Origin: Tannerellaceae bacterium
GTDB taxonomy: Bacteria; Bacteroidota; Bacteroidia; Bacteroidales; Tannerellaceae
Direction of reading: 5' to 3'
Length of the DNA: 64,000 bases
Assembly (NCBI GenBank): GCA_031259845.1
Contig: JAIRKZ010000160.1
Coordinates: 35,571 to 99,570, forward strand
Numbering within the stretch: position 1 is the stretch's first letter; each line of letters opens with the position of its first letter. Below the pieces are notes generated by a model, which had not been told where the DNA came from, did not search any database, and was given only the letters and a program-made list of their open reading frames with translations. Below are positions 38,891 to 49,008 of the stretch, piece after piece. The position numbers were made by a program, and so were the translations under genes.

Positions 38891-41800
38891 ATGAAAAACT
38901 ATTTTCCTTATCTGCCTGTCTTTCTTTTTACCCTTATCCTGCCGGCAAAGGCGGCCAGCGCCGGTAATTATAAATTCAGCGCTATCAATGCGGAAGCAGG
39001 ATTGTCGAACGGTGAAGTGAAATGTATCTATAAAGATAAAACAGGCTTTGTATGGTTTGGGACGCCTTCCGGCCTGAACCGTTACGATGGATATGAAATC
39101 ATAACCTGCAAACAGGATTTAAGTGAAGAACCTCCCCATTCGTCTAACAACGATATCCAATGGATACAGGAAGACGCCGAAGGACGCTTGTGGCTCAAAA
39201 CCCGCTCGGGCTATACGGTTTATGATACGTCACTGGAACGTTTTGCCGGCAATACGGACGAACTGCTGAAAAAATATTCGGGAACGGAAGATTTCAACGA
39301 TTCTTCCGAGAATCTCTTATATATTGATTTGGGGAAAAACTTTTGGTTTGTTACCTGGGAAGACATCCGGATGTACAGCCTGAAGGATAAGCAATGCACC
39401 GTATTCAAACAGGGCGAGCCGGAGGCTTTAAGCCGCGGTTTGATACGGGATATTAAACAGGGAAAAAACCGTTACTGGTTCTTGTACGAAAACGGAATGC
39501 TGGAATGTATGGAAGCGCAAACCCACAAAGTAATCAGCAAAGACTCTGCCATACATAAAGCCGCCCAACTGAAAAACAACCGGGAGATAAGGCTCTTTAT
39601 CGATTCTTCGGGAGATGTATGGGTTTATGGCGTCGGCGCACATTATGGACTTGGCTATTATGATGTGGCCAAAAATAAATGGAGCCGTTATTCGCAGTCG
39701 GCCACTCCCTCTTTCAGGCTGTCGAACAATGTGGTTACAAGTGTGGAAGAAGATGATAACGGACGCATCTGGATAGGAACCGACCATGGCGGGGTAAATA
39801 TCATCGACAGGAAAACCGGGGAAATCACATACTTATGGCACAATGAAAACGACCCGCACTGTATTTCGCAAAATACAATAAAATCGATGTACCGGGACGA
39901 TTCCAATATCATCTGGCTGGGTACTTACAAGAATGGGGTGTGTTATTATCATGAAAGTATTTATAAATTCAATATTGCAGCCGAAAAAACAAAAATACCG
40001 TTTCCCGACGTCAACTGTTTTTACGAAGCGAAAGATAAAAACCTGTGGATAGGCACAAACGGAGGGGGACTGCTCTATTACGACCGCCACAATGAGAAGT
40101 ACATCCGGTACAAACATATCGCCGGCAACCCAAATACACCCGCCGGCGATGTGATTGTCAGCCTGACGCAAGACCTCGAAGGGCGCCTCTGGATTGGCTA
40201 TTACCTGGCCGGGCTGGATTGCTTCGACGGAAAAACCTTTACCCATTACAGCGGAAACCCCGACAGTGAAGACGGCATAACCGACAAAAATGCCTGGGTG
40301 CTGCACTGCGACAGGTCGGGCAAGCTGTGGGTAGGAACGCTGAACGGCGGAGTGGCCGTTCTGGATACGAACACAGGAAAACGGCTGAAAAACCTGAGCG
40401 CCGAAGGTTCTGTTTACGGTATCATAGAAACAAAGACCGGCAATATGCTGGTAGGCTCGCAGGGAGGGCTATTTATTTACAGTGTAATAAACGACCAATT
40501 GGAATTATATGAAAAAGACATATTCAATGGCGTCCAATTAAACCGGTACGACATCAATAACTTATTTGAAGACAGCCGGGGACTGCTGTGGATCGGAACC
40601 AAAAACGGGTTGTTTGTCTTTAATCCTTATACAAAAGAGATACGTATGTTTACGAAAGAGAAAGGGCTTTCGTCCGATTTAATCCAAAGCATCCTGGAGG
40701 ATTCGGAACATAATATGTGGTTTGCAACCAACCAGGGCATCACCAGCATCAGGGTGTCTACCGAAAACGAACAGCCCGGTTATTTCTACCACCTGCTAAC
40801 CTATGGCCGTTCGGAAGGGTTGCAAGGCGAGTTGTTCAATTATAATGCAGCTTACCATACGTCGCATTCCGAACTTATTTTCGGCGGCGTATCGGGGTTC
40901 AATATCATAACGCCGGCCAATATTGGCAACAATGCTAACATCCCGCATATTATCATTACCGATTTTCAGCTATACAATAAGAGTATCAAGCCCCAAGAGC
41001 CTTATAACGGGCGGATTATCCTTACCCAAAGTATTACCCGGACAAAGGAAATCAACCTTAACCATTCCGACAATTACTTTAGCCTCTCTTTCGTAGCGCT
41101 TGATTATTGCGCTCCTGATAAATCCCGCTATTATTACAAGCTGGAAGGCCTCAACAACCAATGGCTCGAAACAGGGGCCGACAACCGGAAGGTAACTTAC
41201 ACAAACTTAAACCCCGGCAGATACACTTTTTACCTCAAGGCGGTAACGAATGACGGACTGGAAACCCCGGAGCCTGTTATCTTAAAGATTAACGTACGCC
41301 CGCCTTTCTGGCAAACCGCCTGGGCCTGGCTAATCTACTGCATGCTGGCTGCAGGAAGCGGCTTTTACCTCTTTAACCGTTTTACCAAACGCTCTGAAAA
41401 GAAACTTGCATACGCGCGCGAAAATATGCGGGTAAACCAGCAACTCGAAATGGATGAAATGAAACTCCGCTTCTTTACAAACATAAGCCATGAGTTCCGT
41501 ACGCCGCTGACATTGATATTATCACCCTTAGACGATCTCCTGAAGAAAGTAAAAGACCCCGAAGAAGAGGAATCGCTGTCTGTTATGCGCCGGAATGCCA
41601 TGCACCTCCTCACCTTAGTGAACCAACTGCTCGACTTCCGCAAATTAGATATGAATGCGCAAACGCTGCAAAGGTCGCTGGGAGACATCGTACAGTTCGT
41701 AAAGCAACAAACCGGGCTTTTTGTAGAGGTAATGGCCCGGAAAGAGATTACTTTCCAATTCACCTCCCAACTAACGCATTTATACATGTATTTTGATGCC

Positions 41801-42988
41801 GAAAAACTATCAACGGTATTAATCAACATCCTTTCAAACGCTTATAAGTTTACGCCCGACGAAGGCAGGATTACCCTCGATCTTTCACGTACCGGCGACG
41901 GGAACATCCGTATCTCCGTTACCGACAATGGTATCGGGATACCTGAAAATGAACTATACAACATATTCGAGCGCTTTTACCAGGTAAAGAACGAAGGTAG
42001 CCGGCATTATCAGGGTAGCGGCATTGGCTTACATATCTCAAAGGAATTTGTCTTGTTGCACGGAGGCGAAATACGGGCCGAAAACATACCGGAAGGAGGC
42101 GCCCGCTTCACTGTCTTACTACCCTGCAAAGAAGAAGTAGCCGAAGACGAAACAACGCCCCCACCGGCAGACAACGAAAAAGCTACGGACGAAGACGCCG
42201 CACCGGAAGAAGAATGGATACCGGACAGATTGCCTAAAATACTGATTGTAGAAGACAATAAAGATTTACGAACCCTGCTGGTATCCAGGCTGAAAGAACA
42301 ATACTGTATCCTGCAGGCCGCCGGCGGCGAAGAAGGATTGGCCGTCGCGCTAAAAGAGATACCCGATATGATACTTTCAGACGTTATGATGCCGGGAATG
42401 GACGGGCTGGAGTTATGCAAAGCCATCAAGGGGGATATACGCACGTCTCATATCCCACTGATTCTCCTTACTGCCAAGACCGGCGAAGAGAGTAAACTGG
42501 AAGGCCTGACCGCCGGCGCCGACGATTACATCACGAAACCTTTCAACCAGGAAATCCTGCAAATAAAAATGCACAACCTGATTGAAACCCGCAAACGCAA
42601 TCAGATAGCCCTTGAAAAACAAATCAAAATAGAGCCTTCCAGGATTACCGTCAATTCATTAGACGAAAAACTGATAAGGAAAGCCATCCAGTACACCGAA
42701 ACAAATATTTCGAAGCCCGGCTTCTCCGTAGAAGAACTAAGCCGCGAATTAGGTATGAGTCGCGTACATTTATATAAGAAGCTCTTGTCGCTCACCGGAA
42801 AAACGCCCATCGAATTTATCCGCATCATCCGCCTGAAGCGAGCCGCCCAGTTATTAAAGGAAAGCCAGTTGACCGTATTCGAAATCGCTTACGAAGTAGG
42901 CTTTAATAATCCCAAGTATTTCCGCAAATACTTTAAAGACGAATTTGGCGTATTACCCTCCCAATACGATGCAGGAGGAACGGAATAA
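38891..42988 (+). CDS. Hybrid two-component system sensor-regulator (HTCS)
   Basis: A 1365-residue one-protein signalling system. In order: signal peptide (about 1-22), two periplasmic propellers built of Reg_prop repeats ('GFVWFGTPSGLNRYDGYE', 'RIWIGTDHGGVNII', 'LLWIGTKNGLFVFNPYTKE') to about 640, a Y_Y_Y domain (about 735-800) and a membrane segment (about 807-828). The histidine kinase follows with phospho-acceptor His867 in 'NISHEFRTPLTLI' and an ATPase domain ('GSGIGLHISKEF'), then a receiver domain with Asp1164 ('MILSDVMMPGMDGLE') and an AraC-type DNA-binding domain (about 1265-1360, 'FEIAYEVGFNNPKYFRKYFK'). Such proteins sense breakdown products of a glycan and switch on SusCD loci. 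No utilization locus touches this gene, so its target is open. Confidence 0.96.
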   Translation: MKNYFPYLPVFLFTLILPAKAASAGNYKFSAINAEAGLSNGEVKCIYKDKTGFVWFGTPSGLNRYDGYEIITCKQDLSEEPPHSSNNDIQWIQEDAEGRLWLKTRSGYTVYDTSLERFAGNTDELLKKYSGTEDFNDSSENLLYIDLGKNFWFVTWEDIRMYSLKDKQCTVFKQGEPEALSRGLIRDIKQGKNRYWFLYENGMLECMEAQTHKVISKDSAIHKAAQLKNNREIRLFIDSSGDVWVYGVGAHYGLGYYDVAKNKWSRYSQSATPSFRLSNNVVTSVEEDDNGRIWIGTDHGGVNIIDRKTGEITYLWHNENDPHCISQNTIKSMYRDDSNIIWLGTYKNGVCYYHESIYKFNIAAEKTKIPFPDVNCFYEAKDKNLWIGTNGGGLLYYDRHNEKYIRYKHIAGNPNTPAGDVIVSLTQDLEGRLWIGYYLAGLDCFDGKTFTHYSGNPDSEDGITDKNAWVLHCDRSGKLWVGTLNGGVAVLDTNTGKRLKNLSAEGSVYGIIETKTGNMLVGSQGGLFIYSVINDQLELYEKDIFNGVQLNRYDINNLFEDSRGLLWIGTKNGLFVFNPYTKEIRMFTKEKGLSSDLIQSILEDSEHNMWFATNQGITSIRVSTENEQPGYFYHLLTYGRSEGLQGELFNYNAAYHTSHSELIFGGVSGFNIITPANIGNNANIPHIIITDFQLYNKSIKPQEPYNGRIILTQSITRTKEINLNHSDNYFSLSFVALDYCAPDKSRYYYKLEGLNNQWLETGADNRKVTYTNLNPGRYTFYLKAVTNDGLETPEPVILKINVRPPFWQTAWAWLIYCMLAAGSGFYLFNRFTKRSEKKLAYARENMRVNQQLEMDEMKLRFFTNISHEFRTPLTLILSPLDDLLKKVKDPEEEESLSVMRRNAMHLLTLVNQLLDFRKLDMNAQTLQRSLGDIVQFVKQQTGLFVEVMARKEITFQFTSQLTHLYMYFDAEKLSTVLINILSNAYKFTPDEGRITLDLSRTGDGNIRISVTDNGIGIPENELYNIFERFYQVKNEGSRHYQGSGIGLHISKEFVLLHGGEIRAENIPEGGARFTVLLPCKEEVAEDETTPPPADNEKATDEDAAPEEEWIPDRLPKILIVEDNKDLRTLLVSRLKEQYCILQAAGGEEGLAVALKEIPDMILSDVMMPGMDGLELCKAIKGDIRTSHIPLILLTAKTGEESKLEGLTAGADDYITKPFNQEILQIKMHNLIETRKRNQIALEKQIKIEPSRITVNSLDEKLIRKAIQYTETNISKPGFSVEELSRELGMSRVHLYKKLLSLTGKTPIEFIRIIRLKRAAQLLKESQLTVFEIAYEVGFNNPKYFRKYFKDEFGVLPSQYDAGGTE

Positions 42989-42989
42989 C

Positions 42990-43814
42990 TTAATATTGTT
43001 CGCTCTCATTGGGGAAATCCTGCCGTTTGACGTCTTCAACATATCTTTGTACGGCTTTTGTTATCACTTCTTTGAGATTGGCATAACGGCGCAGGAAACG
43101 GGGCGAGAAGTCTTCGGTTATGCCCAGCATATCGTGCATCACCAATACTTGCCCGTCCACCCCGTTGCCGGCGCCGATTCCGATGATGGGGATTTTTAAT
43201 TCGGACGCTATCCGGGCCGCCAGCTTTGCAGGTACTTTTTCTATTACGATGGCAAAGCAACCCAATTCTTCCAGTAAATGGGCGTCACGGACAAGCTTTT
43301 CCGCCTCGGCCTCTTCACGGGCCCGCACGGTATAAGTACCGAATTTATTAATGGATTGGGGCGTTAATCCCAAATGTCCCATAACAGGAATACCTGCCGA
43401 TAAGATACGCACAACCGATTCCTGTATTTCGGCGCCTCCTTCTACCTTTATACAATCGGCATGGGTTTCTTTCATTACACGTATGGCGGAAGAAATGGCT
43501 TCTTTCGAATTGCCCTGATAGGCGCCAAACGGCAAATCAACTACCACAAGGGCGCGGCTAACGGCTTTCATTACCGACTTGCCATGATAAATCATCTGGT
43601 CTAAGGTAATAGGAAGCGTTGTTACATTCCCTGCCATCACATTGGAAGCCGAATCACCCACTAAAATAACATCCATACCTGCCTGGTCTATCAACTTTGC
43701 CATCGAATAATCGTATGCCGTAAGCATGGATATCTTTTCGCCGCGCCGTTTCATCTCTACCAGGCGATGGGTAGTGACCTTTCTGTTTTCCGAATCACGT
43801 TTTGCAACCGACAT
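42990..43814 (-). CDS. panB: 3-methyl-2-oxobutanoate hydroxymethyltransferase
   Basis: A 274-residue enzyme that makes ketopantoate for pantothenate and CoA. Visible motifs are '[17 protein letters not shown]', '[13 protein letters not shown]', '[15 protein letters not shown]', 'VKVEGGAE'-type metal site '[11 protein letters not shown]', and '[20 protein letters not shown]'. Length is normal. Its stop lies one base from the HTCS stop on the other strand, so the two genes converge with no room for a terminator. Confidence 0.98.
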   Translation of the reverse strand: MSVAKRDSENRKVTTHRLVEMKRRGEKISMLTAYDYSMAKLIDQAGMDVILVGDSASNVMAGNVTTLPITLDQMIYHGKSVMKAVSRALVVVDLPFGAYQGNSKEAISSAIRVMKETHADCIKVEGGAEIQESVVRILSAGIPVMGHLGLTPQSINKFGTYTVRAREEAEAEKLVRDAHLLEELGCFAIVIEKVPAKLAARIASELKIPIIGIGAGNGVDGQVLVMHDMLGITEDFSPRFLRRYANLKEVITKAVQRYVEDVKRQDFPNESEQY

Positions 43815-43842
43815 AATCTAAATTGTTTTTTATTACAGGGTG

Positions 43843-43850
43843 CAAAGTTA
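43843..43850 (-). promoter_or_regulatory. Candidate -7 box for panB
   Basis: The minus strand reads TAACTTTG (TAnnTTTG), 28 bp before the panB ATG. A TTTGTTTAC element lies upstream near 43871-43879, as at gltB. Confidence 0.6.
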
Positions 43851-43900
43851 TATTTTTGCTGAAATAACCTGTAAACAAATAACAAATTAGTAACCCTTTT

Positions 43901-45292
43901 TTATTTTTTCCAATATCGTTCCATTTCTTCCAATGTCTTTCCTTTGGTTTCCGGAATCATTTTCCAAACGAACAGGGCTGAAAGAACAGCCATTAACCCA
44001 TAAAAACCATACGTCACAGCCCCACTGTAATTCATCATGGCCGGATATGTGGAAGAAATCAGGTAATTGGCAGCCCATTGCGCCGCCACTGCCACTGCCA
44101 CAGCCTGCCCCCGTATCCTGTTGGGAAATATCTCGGCTATCAAAACCCAACAGACAGGCCCCCACGACATCATAAAGGAAGCGGTGTAAATAATAATAAA
44201 TACAAGCGTGCTGATACCGATTATATTAAAAAAGGACAATGCGGAAATAGCAAACATACCGGTAGCCATCCCGATGGAACCAACGATAAGCAAGGGTTTG
44301 CGCCCCCATTTATCTACCGTTAATATGGCTATCACCGTAAAGATTACATTCACCAGTCCCATCACAATCGTTTGCAGCATAGACGCATCCTTGGCCGCCC
44401 CCATACTTTCAAAGATACGGGGCGCATAATAAAGGGCCACATTAATGCCTACGAATTGCTGGAAAACGGATAACAGGATACCAATAACAATCACGGCTAC
44501 TCCATAAGAAAGTAATTTACTTTTTACCGATTCATTTACGGTTGCCTTTATTTCATTGAGTATGGCTTGCGCTTTTTCCTTGGAACCGTTTATTTTTTCC
44601 AGCACCGTAAGCGCTTTTTCATCTTCATAAATAAGAGCCAGGTAACGCGGCGTTTCAGGAACGAAACACACCAACAGGCCAAACAGGGCGGCCGGAATTG
44701 CTTCGGAGGCAAACATATAACGCCAGCCTGTGTCATTAATCCACGCAATGGTGTGTCCGTTGGCTATTCCCCAGTTAACGAAGTAAACAACCAGCATGCC
44801 GAAAATAATGGCAAACTGGTTGAAGGATACTAAACGCCCCCTTATTTCCGTTGGCGCTATTTCGCCTATATACATCGGACAAACAGCCGACGCCAAGCCA
44901 ACGCCTATACCGCCCAGAACGCGGTATATATTAAATACGGCCAATAATCCCAAAGACGATTCGCCCCGGTTAAAAAAGAACATTTCAGGCCAGGCTGAAC
45001 CTAAGGCCGAAAGAAAAAATAAAAGAGCCGCCAGCAGCAGTGATTTTTTACGCCCCAAACGGGAAGAAAAGAAGCCAGACAACGCTCCCCCGATTATACA
45101 CCCTATCAGTGCGCTGGATACCGTTGCCCCATGTATAAAATCACTCAAACCCAATGGTTTTATCAAAAAAGCTTCTATTGATTTCTCGGCGCCTGAAATA
45201 ACTGCCGTGTCATATCCAAAAAGCAAGCCACCGATAGTGGCTACCAATGTTATCCCGAAGACATACCCGGAATTGTAGTTTTTATTTGCCAT
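43901..45292 (-). CDS. xylE: Sugar/proton symporter of the MFS sugar-porter family, probably D-xylose
   Basis: A 463-residue protein with about 12 membrane segments and sugar-porter signatures: 'GYDTAVISGAEKSI' in helix 1, 'SSRLGRKKSLLLAA' in the 2-3 loop, 'VPETPRYLALIYEDEKA' after helix 6, 'VFQQFVGINVALYYAPRIFE' in helix 7 and 'IPETKGKTLEEMERYWKK' at the end. The central loop and length fit XylE. It is the last gene of the xylose operon, 55 bp after xylA, which supports xylose as substrate. Confidence 0.92.
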   Translation of the reverse strand: MANKNYNSGYVFGITLVATIGGLLFGYDTAVISGAEKSIEAFLIKPLGLSDFIHGATVSSALIGCIIGGALSGFFSSRLGRKKSLLLAALLFFLSALGSAWPEMFFFNRGESSLGLLAVFNIYRVLGGIGVGLASAVCPMYIGEIAPTEIRGRLVSFNQFAIIFGMLVVYFVNWGIANGHTIAWINDTGWRYMFASEAIPAALFGLLVCFVPETPRYLALIYEDEKALTVLEKINGSKEKAQAILNEIKATVNESVKSKLLSYGVAVIVIGILLSVFQQFVGINVALYYAPRIFESMGAAKDASMLQTIVMGLVNVIFTVIAILTVDKWGRKPLLIVGSIGMATGMFAISALSFFNIIGISTLVFIIIYTASFMMSWGPVCWVLIAEIFPNRIRGQAVAVAVAAQWAANYLISSTYPAMMNYSGAVTYGFYGLMAVLSALFVWKMIPETKGKTLEEMERYWKK

Positions 45293-45309
45293 AAATAGTT
45301 GACAAGCGA

Positions 45310-45329
45310 CAGTTGGCCAGCGCCAACTG
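45310..45329. other. Hairpin between xylA and xylE
   Basis: A perfect 8-bp stem (CAGTTGGC/GCCAACTG) with loop CAGC in the 55-bp intercistronic gap, without a T tract. It may set mRNA processing or stability so that transporter and enzymes are made at different levels. Confidence 0.55.
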
Positions 45330-45347
45330 CCTGCTCTTCCTTTATTA

Positions 45348-46676
45348 TTAGATATAATTGTTTATTATCATTTCATACAACTCTTGTTTTCCGCTGGTTT
45401 GTGCGGGTTCTCCGTTGCGCAGCGCGATAGTGCGTAAGCTTTCAAGCGTTAGTTTCCCCTCTTCAAAGGCTTTTCCATCGCCGCTGTCAAAGCTGGCATA
45501 ACGTTCTTTACGCATTTTTCTGTAATCCGAATTTTCAAGAATATCGGCTGCTGTCAATAAAGCGCGGGCAAACGTATCCATACCGCCTATATGGGCAATG
45601 AAGATATCTTCCAGGTCTGTTGAATTACGACGTGTTTTGGCATCGAAGTTGGTACCTCCCGTTGTTAATCCGCCGTTTTCAAGGATTACCAGCCAGGCTT
45701 GGGTAAGTTCAAACAGGTCTGCCGGGAACTGGTCGGTATCCCAGCCATTCTGGTAGTCGCCGCGATTGGCGTCGATACTGCAAAGCATGCCGGCGTCTGC
45801 AGCGGCTTGTAATTCGTGTTCAAATGTATGGCCGGCCAATGTGGCGTGGTTTACTTCAATATTTATGGCGAAGTCTTTATCCAATCCGTAATGGCGAAGG
45901 AAACCAATCACTGTTTCCGTATCCACATCATACTGATGCTTGGTGGGTTCCATGGGTTTAGGCTCAATAAGGAAAGTACCCTTAAAACCATTCTTGCGCG
46001 CATAATCGCGAGCCATTGTCAGCATCATGGCCAGATGGTCTTTCTCACGTTTCATATTGGTATTAAGCAGGGTCATATAGCCTTCCCTGCCTCCCCAGAA
46101 CACATAGTTTTCGCCGCCTAATGCAATGGTAGCGTCAATGGCATTCCTGATTTGCGTTCCGGCGCATGCTACCGAAGCAAAGTCCGGATTGGTAGCCGCC
46201 CCGTTCATATAACGTGTATGGCTGAAAACATTGGCCGTACCCCATAATAACTTCTTGCCTGTTTCTTTCTGAAGTTCTCTGGCGTAATCTACCATGGTAA
46301 ACAGGCGTCTTTCAAATTCGGCCAGCGACGGGCCTTCGTCTACCACATCCACATCGTGGAAACAGTAATAAGGTATACTGCATTTTGTAAGAAACTCAAA
46401 AGCGGCATCCATTTTATATCTCGCGCGCACCAATGGGTCGGACGAATTATTCCAGGGGAATGTTTTCGTTCCTCCCCCGAAAGGGTCTCCTCCTTCAGCG
46501 CATAATGTATGCCAATAGGCCATCGCAAACCGAAGATGGTCTTTGAGCGTTTTGCCCATTACTACTTTGTTTTCATCATAATAATGAAATGCCAACGGAT
46601 TTTTCGTTTCACGTCCTTCAAACGGAATCTTTCCTATTCCCGGAAAGAATTCTTTTTCTCCTTTATAAAAACTCAT
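45348..46676 (-). CDS. xylA: Xylose isomerase
   Basis: A 442-residue class II xylose isomerase converting D-xylose to D-xylulose. The active-site His is in '[15 protein letters not shown]' (about 98-112), with '[18 protein letters not shown]' and '[18 protein letters not shown]' carrying metal ligands and '[19 protein letters not shown]' after them. Length and order fit. It follows xylB by 43 bp and precedes xylE. Confidence 0.98.
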   Translation of the reverse strand: MSFYKGEKEFFPGIGKIPFEGRETKNPLAFHYYDENKVVMGKTLKDHLRFAMAYWHTLCAEGGDPFGGGTKTFPWNNSSDPLVRARYKMDAAFEFLTKCSIPYYCFHDVDVVDEGPSLAEFERRLFTMVDYARELQKETGKKLLWGTANVFSHTRYMNGAATNPDFASVACAGTQIRNAIDATIALGGENYVFWGGREGYMTLLNTNMKREKDHLAMMLTMARDYARKNGFKGTFLIEPKPMEPTKHQYDVDTETVIGFLRHYGLDKDFAINIEVNHATLAGHTFEHELQAAADAGMLCSIDANRGDYQNGWDTDQFPADLFELTQAWLVILENGGLTTGGTNFDAKTRRNSTDLEDIFIAHIGGMDTFARALLTAADILENSDYRKMRKERYASFDSGDGKAFEEGKLTLESLRTIALRNGEPAQTSGKQELYEMIINNYI

Positions 46677-46719
46677 GATTTAATTGGTTTTTTTAATTAT
46701 TAATTTATAATGGTTTATA

Positions 46720-48213
46720 TTATTTATTGTTGATGATTAATTCCAGGCGTTCTTTCCACAATTGATAGGCTCCGGAATAGAGATTGGCTTTGCTCCTGTC
46801 CGGTTCTATCACGTCTATTTTCTTCAGTGACTGGAAGGCTTCCCGGGGAGACTGGTAAATACCGGCGCCAATACCGGCGCCTTTAGCCGCGCCGACGGCT
46901 CCATTCGTATCGTATAATTCGATAACGGCCCCGGTAACGCCGGCTAATGTTCCTCTAAATACCGGGCTTAAAAACATATTTGCATTGCCGGCGCGGATAA
47001 TATCAACAGGAATCCCCATTTCATCCATGATATCCATACCGTATTTGAATGAAAAAACAATTCCTTCCTGGGCTGCGCGTACGAGATGCTTTTGATTATG
47101 GATATTAAAATTCAATCCGGTGAAAGAACAGTCTGTTTCCTTATTCTTCAGCATGCGTTCCGCACCGTTGCCAAAGGGCAGGATGGAAAGTCCTTCGGAG
47201 CCAACCGGTATCTTTGCCGCTATATCGTTTAATTCATTGTAGCTGATGCCTTCGGGAGCTACGTTACGCTTTATCCACGAATTAAGGATACCCACTCCAT
47301 TGATACAGAGCAATACGCCAAGGCGTGGCTGTTTTTCCGTATAATTTACATGCGCAAACGTATTGACACGCGAATACCGGTCGTAGGCAACTTTATCATT
47401 TACGCCGTATACTACCCCCGACGTTCCGGCCGTAGCGGCAATTTCTCCGGGGTTTAATACATTCAGCGATAAAGCATTGTTGGGCTGGTCGCCGGAACGG
47501 TACGTTACGGGCGTTCCTTTTTTCATACCCAATTCGGCAGCAACAGACGCCAGCAATTCTCCCTGTTCGCCAAAGGCAGGACGAATGGCGGGAACAATGT
47601 CGCCGGCAAATCCGAAATATTCCAGCACATCTTCTGATACCCGGTTCGCTTTAAAATCCCAGAACATGCCTTCCGACAAGCCGGATATGGTGGTTACGAT
47701 ATCGCCGGTCATGCGCATGGCGATATAATCGCCGGGAAGCATGAATTTGTAAACCGATTCAAACAGCCGGGGTTCATTTTCTTTTACCCAGGCTAATTTA
47801 GCTGCCGTAAAATTTCCCGGAGAGTTCAATAGATGAGATAAACATTTTTCTTCGCCAATGGAACGGAACGCCTCATCGCCATACGGCACGGCACGGCTGT
47901 CGCACCAGATGATAGACGGGCGCAATACGTTCTGCTTCCTGTCTACCAATACCAAACCGTGCATCTGGTACGAAATACCTATTGCTTTAATATCCTCTCC
48001 CTCAATAGCCGCTTTCCCTATTGCTCCTTTGATGGCCCATTTAAGATAATTCCACCAGCTTTCGGGCTCCTGTTCCGCCCAGCCCGGCTTAACGGCTTTT
48101 ATCGGGGCTTCTTCTTTGGGATAATAATCCGAACTGATTGTTTCTCCGGTTTGCCGGTCTATTATAGAAGCTTTCACCGACGAGCTTCCTATATCACATC
48201 CTAACAGATACAT
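46720..48213 (-). CDS. xylB: Xylulokinase
   Basis: A 497-residue FGGY-family kinase that phosphorylates D-xylulose for the pentose phosphate pathway. Visible segments are the N-terminal phosphate loop 'LLGCDIGSSSVKASIIDR', 'GISYQMHGLVLVD', 'SIIWCDSRAV', 'GSEGLSILPFGNGAERM' and the C-terminal 'GAVGAAKGAGIGAGIYQSP'. It starts 5 bp after the Nudix-type regulator gene. Confidence 0.96.
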   Translation of the reverse strand: MYLLGCDIGSSSVKASIIDRQTGETISSDYYPKEEAPIKAVKPGWAEQEPESWWNYLKWAIKGAIGKAAIEGEDIKAIGISYQMHGLVLVDRKQNVLRPSIIWCDSRAVPYGDEAFRSIGEEKCLSHLLNSPGNFTAAKLAWVKENEPRLFESVYKFMLPGDYIAMRMTGDIVTTISGLSEGMFWDFKANRVSEDVLEYFGFAGDIVPAIRPAFGEQGELLASVAAELGMKKGTPVTYRSGDQPNNALSLNVLNPGEIAATAGTSGVVYGVNDKVAYDRYSRVNTFAHVNYTEKQPRLGVLLCINGVGILNSWIKRNVAPEGISYNELNDIAAKIPVGSEGLSILPFGNGAERMLKNKETDCSFTGLNFNIHNQKHLVRAAQEGIVFSFKYGMDIMDEMGIPVDIIRAGNANMFLSPVFRGTLAGVTGAVIELYDTNGAVGAAKGAGIGAGIYQSPREAFQSLKKIDVIEPDRSKANLYSGAYQLWKERLELIINNK

Positions 48214-48218
48214 GGTAA

Positions 48219-48956
48219 TCAGGTTTTATTTAATTTAGAACGCAGTTGATTATATTTTACTTTATCAAATCGATAGTAACGGGCGGAACGATGGGCTACC
48301 CCTTTTTCCAAATCATCTGTAGGAACAATAAAGGGGAGCGCATTCATTTTCTTATGAAAATTCCTTACGTCAAATTCTTTATTATATATAATTTCGTAGG
48401 TACGCCTTAGTTGTAAGGCCGTAAACAAAGCCGGTAAATAATTAAAAATAATAGAAGGCTCTACTTCCGTCCACTTCCGTATTTCTTTAATGGCTTCCCC
48501 GATAATTTCTCTATGATCGAACGGCAGGCCGGGTAATTTGGAAACAGGCGTCCACTGTACGGCGCCGTATTTTTTGTCTGGCCGGGCTTTCCTTACTTTG
48601 CACAAAGCCAGGTAGGCTACGGTTACAATCCTGTCTATTTCCATATTGGAGGCTCTTTCGAGCCATAGAACATCTTCTTTATTGGAAGTACGCGCAGGAG
48701 AACCGAATGCCCTGAATTGTTTAAGCGCCACCCGTTTCAGTCCGACAGTATCTGCTAACACACGATAAGCGGCAACATCCAGGTCTTCTGCTTCGTAAAT
48801 CAAACTTCCGGGTAATTTATATTCAGTCTTACCGGTTCCCGCATTTTTCCGTTCCACTAACAAGACGCATAATTCTTCATTGTCTATACCTAACAAAACA
48901 CAATCTACTGAAACATGCGGGTAGAACATTTTCTTTCCTTCCTGATCCGTTAACAT
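48219..48956 (-). CDS. Nudix-fold transcriptional regulator (NrtR-like), probable xylose regulator
   Basis: A 245-residue protein. The N-terminal Nudix-like domain (about 10-150: 'VSVDCVLLGIDNEELCVLLVERKN', 'LPGSLIYEAEDLDVAAYRVL') has a broken Nudix box: the catalytic REUxEE part reads 'YRVLADTVGL'. Hydrolase activity is therefore unlikely. The C-terminal part ('YEIIYNKEFDVRNFHKKMNAL') is the winged-helix region of NrtR-type regulators. Related proteins control arabinose and xylose genes in Bacteroides. It heads the operon xylB-xylA-xylE, and an inverted repeat overlaps its promoter, so it probably represses its own operon until a xylose-derived ligand binds. Confidence 0.88.
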   Translation of the reverse strand: MLTDQEGKKMFYPHVSVDCVLLGIDNEELCVLLVERKNAGTGKTEYKLPGSLIYEAEDLDVAAYRVLADTVGLKRVALKQFRAFGSPARTSNKEDVLWLERASNMEIDRIVTVAYLALCKVRKARPDKKYGAVQWTPVSKLPGLPFDHREIIGEAIKEIRKWTEVEPSIIFNYLPALFTALQLRRTYEIIYNKEFDVRNFHKKMNALPFIVPTDDLEKGVAHRSARYYRFDKVKYNQLRSKLNKT

Positions 48957-48978
48957 GATATTTCGATAAAAGTTCCCG

Positions 48979-49008
48979 CAAATATACTAATTAAATCATA
49001 GTAACAAA
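48979..49008 (-). promoter_or_regulatory. Promoter of the xylose operon
   Basis: The minus strand has a -33 TTTG (49008-49005), an 18-bp gap and a -7 box TATATTTG (48986-48979), a near-ideal Bacteroidota promoter 22 bp from the regulator ATG. Confidence 0.75.
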
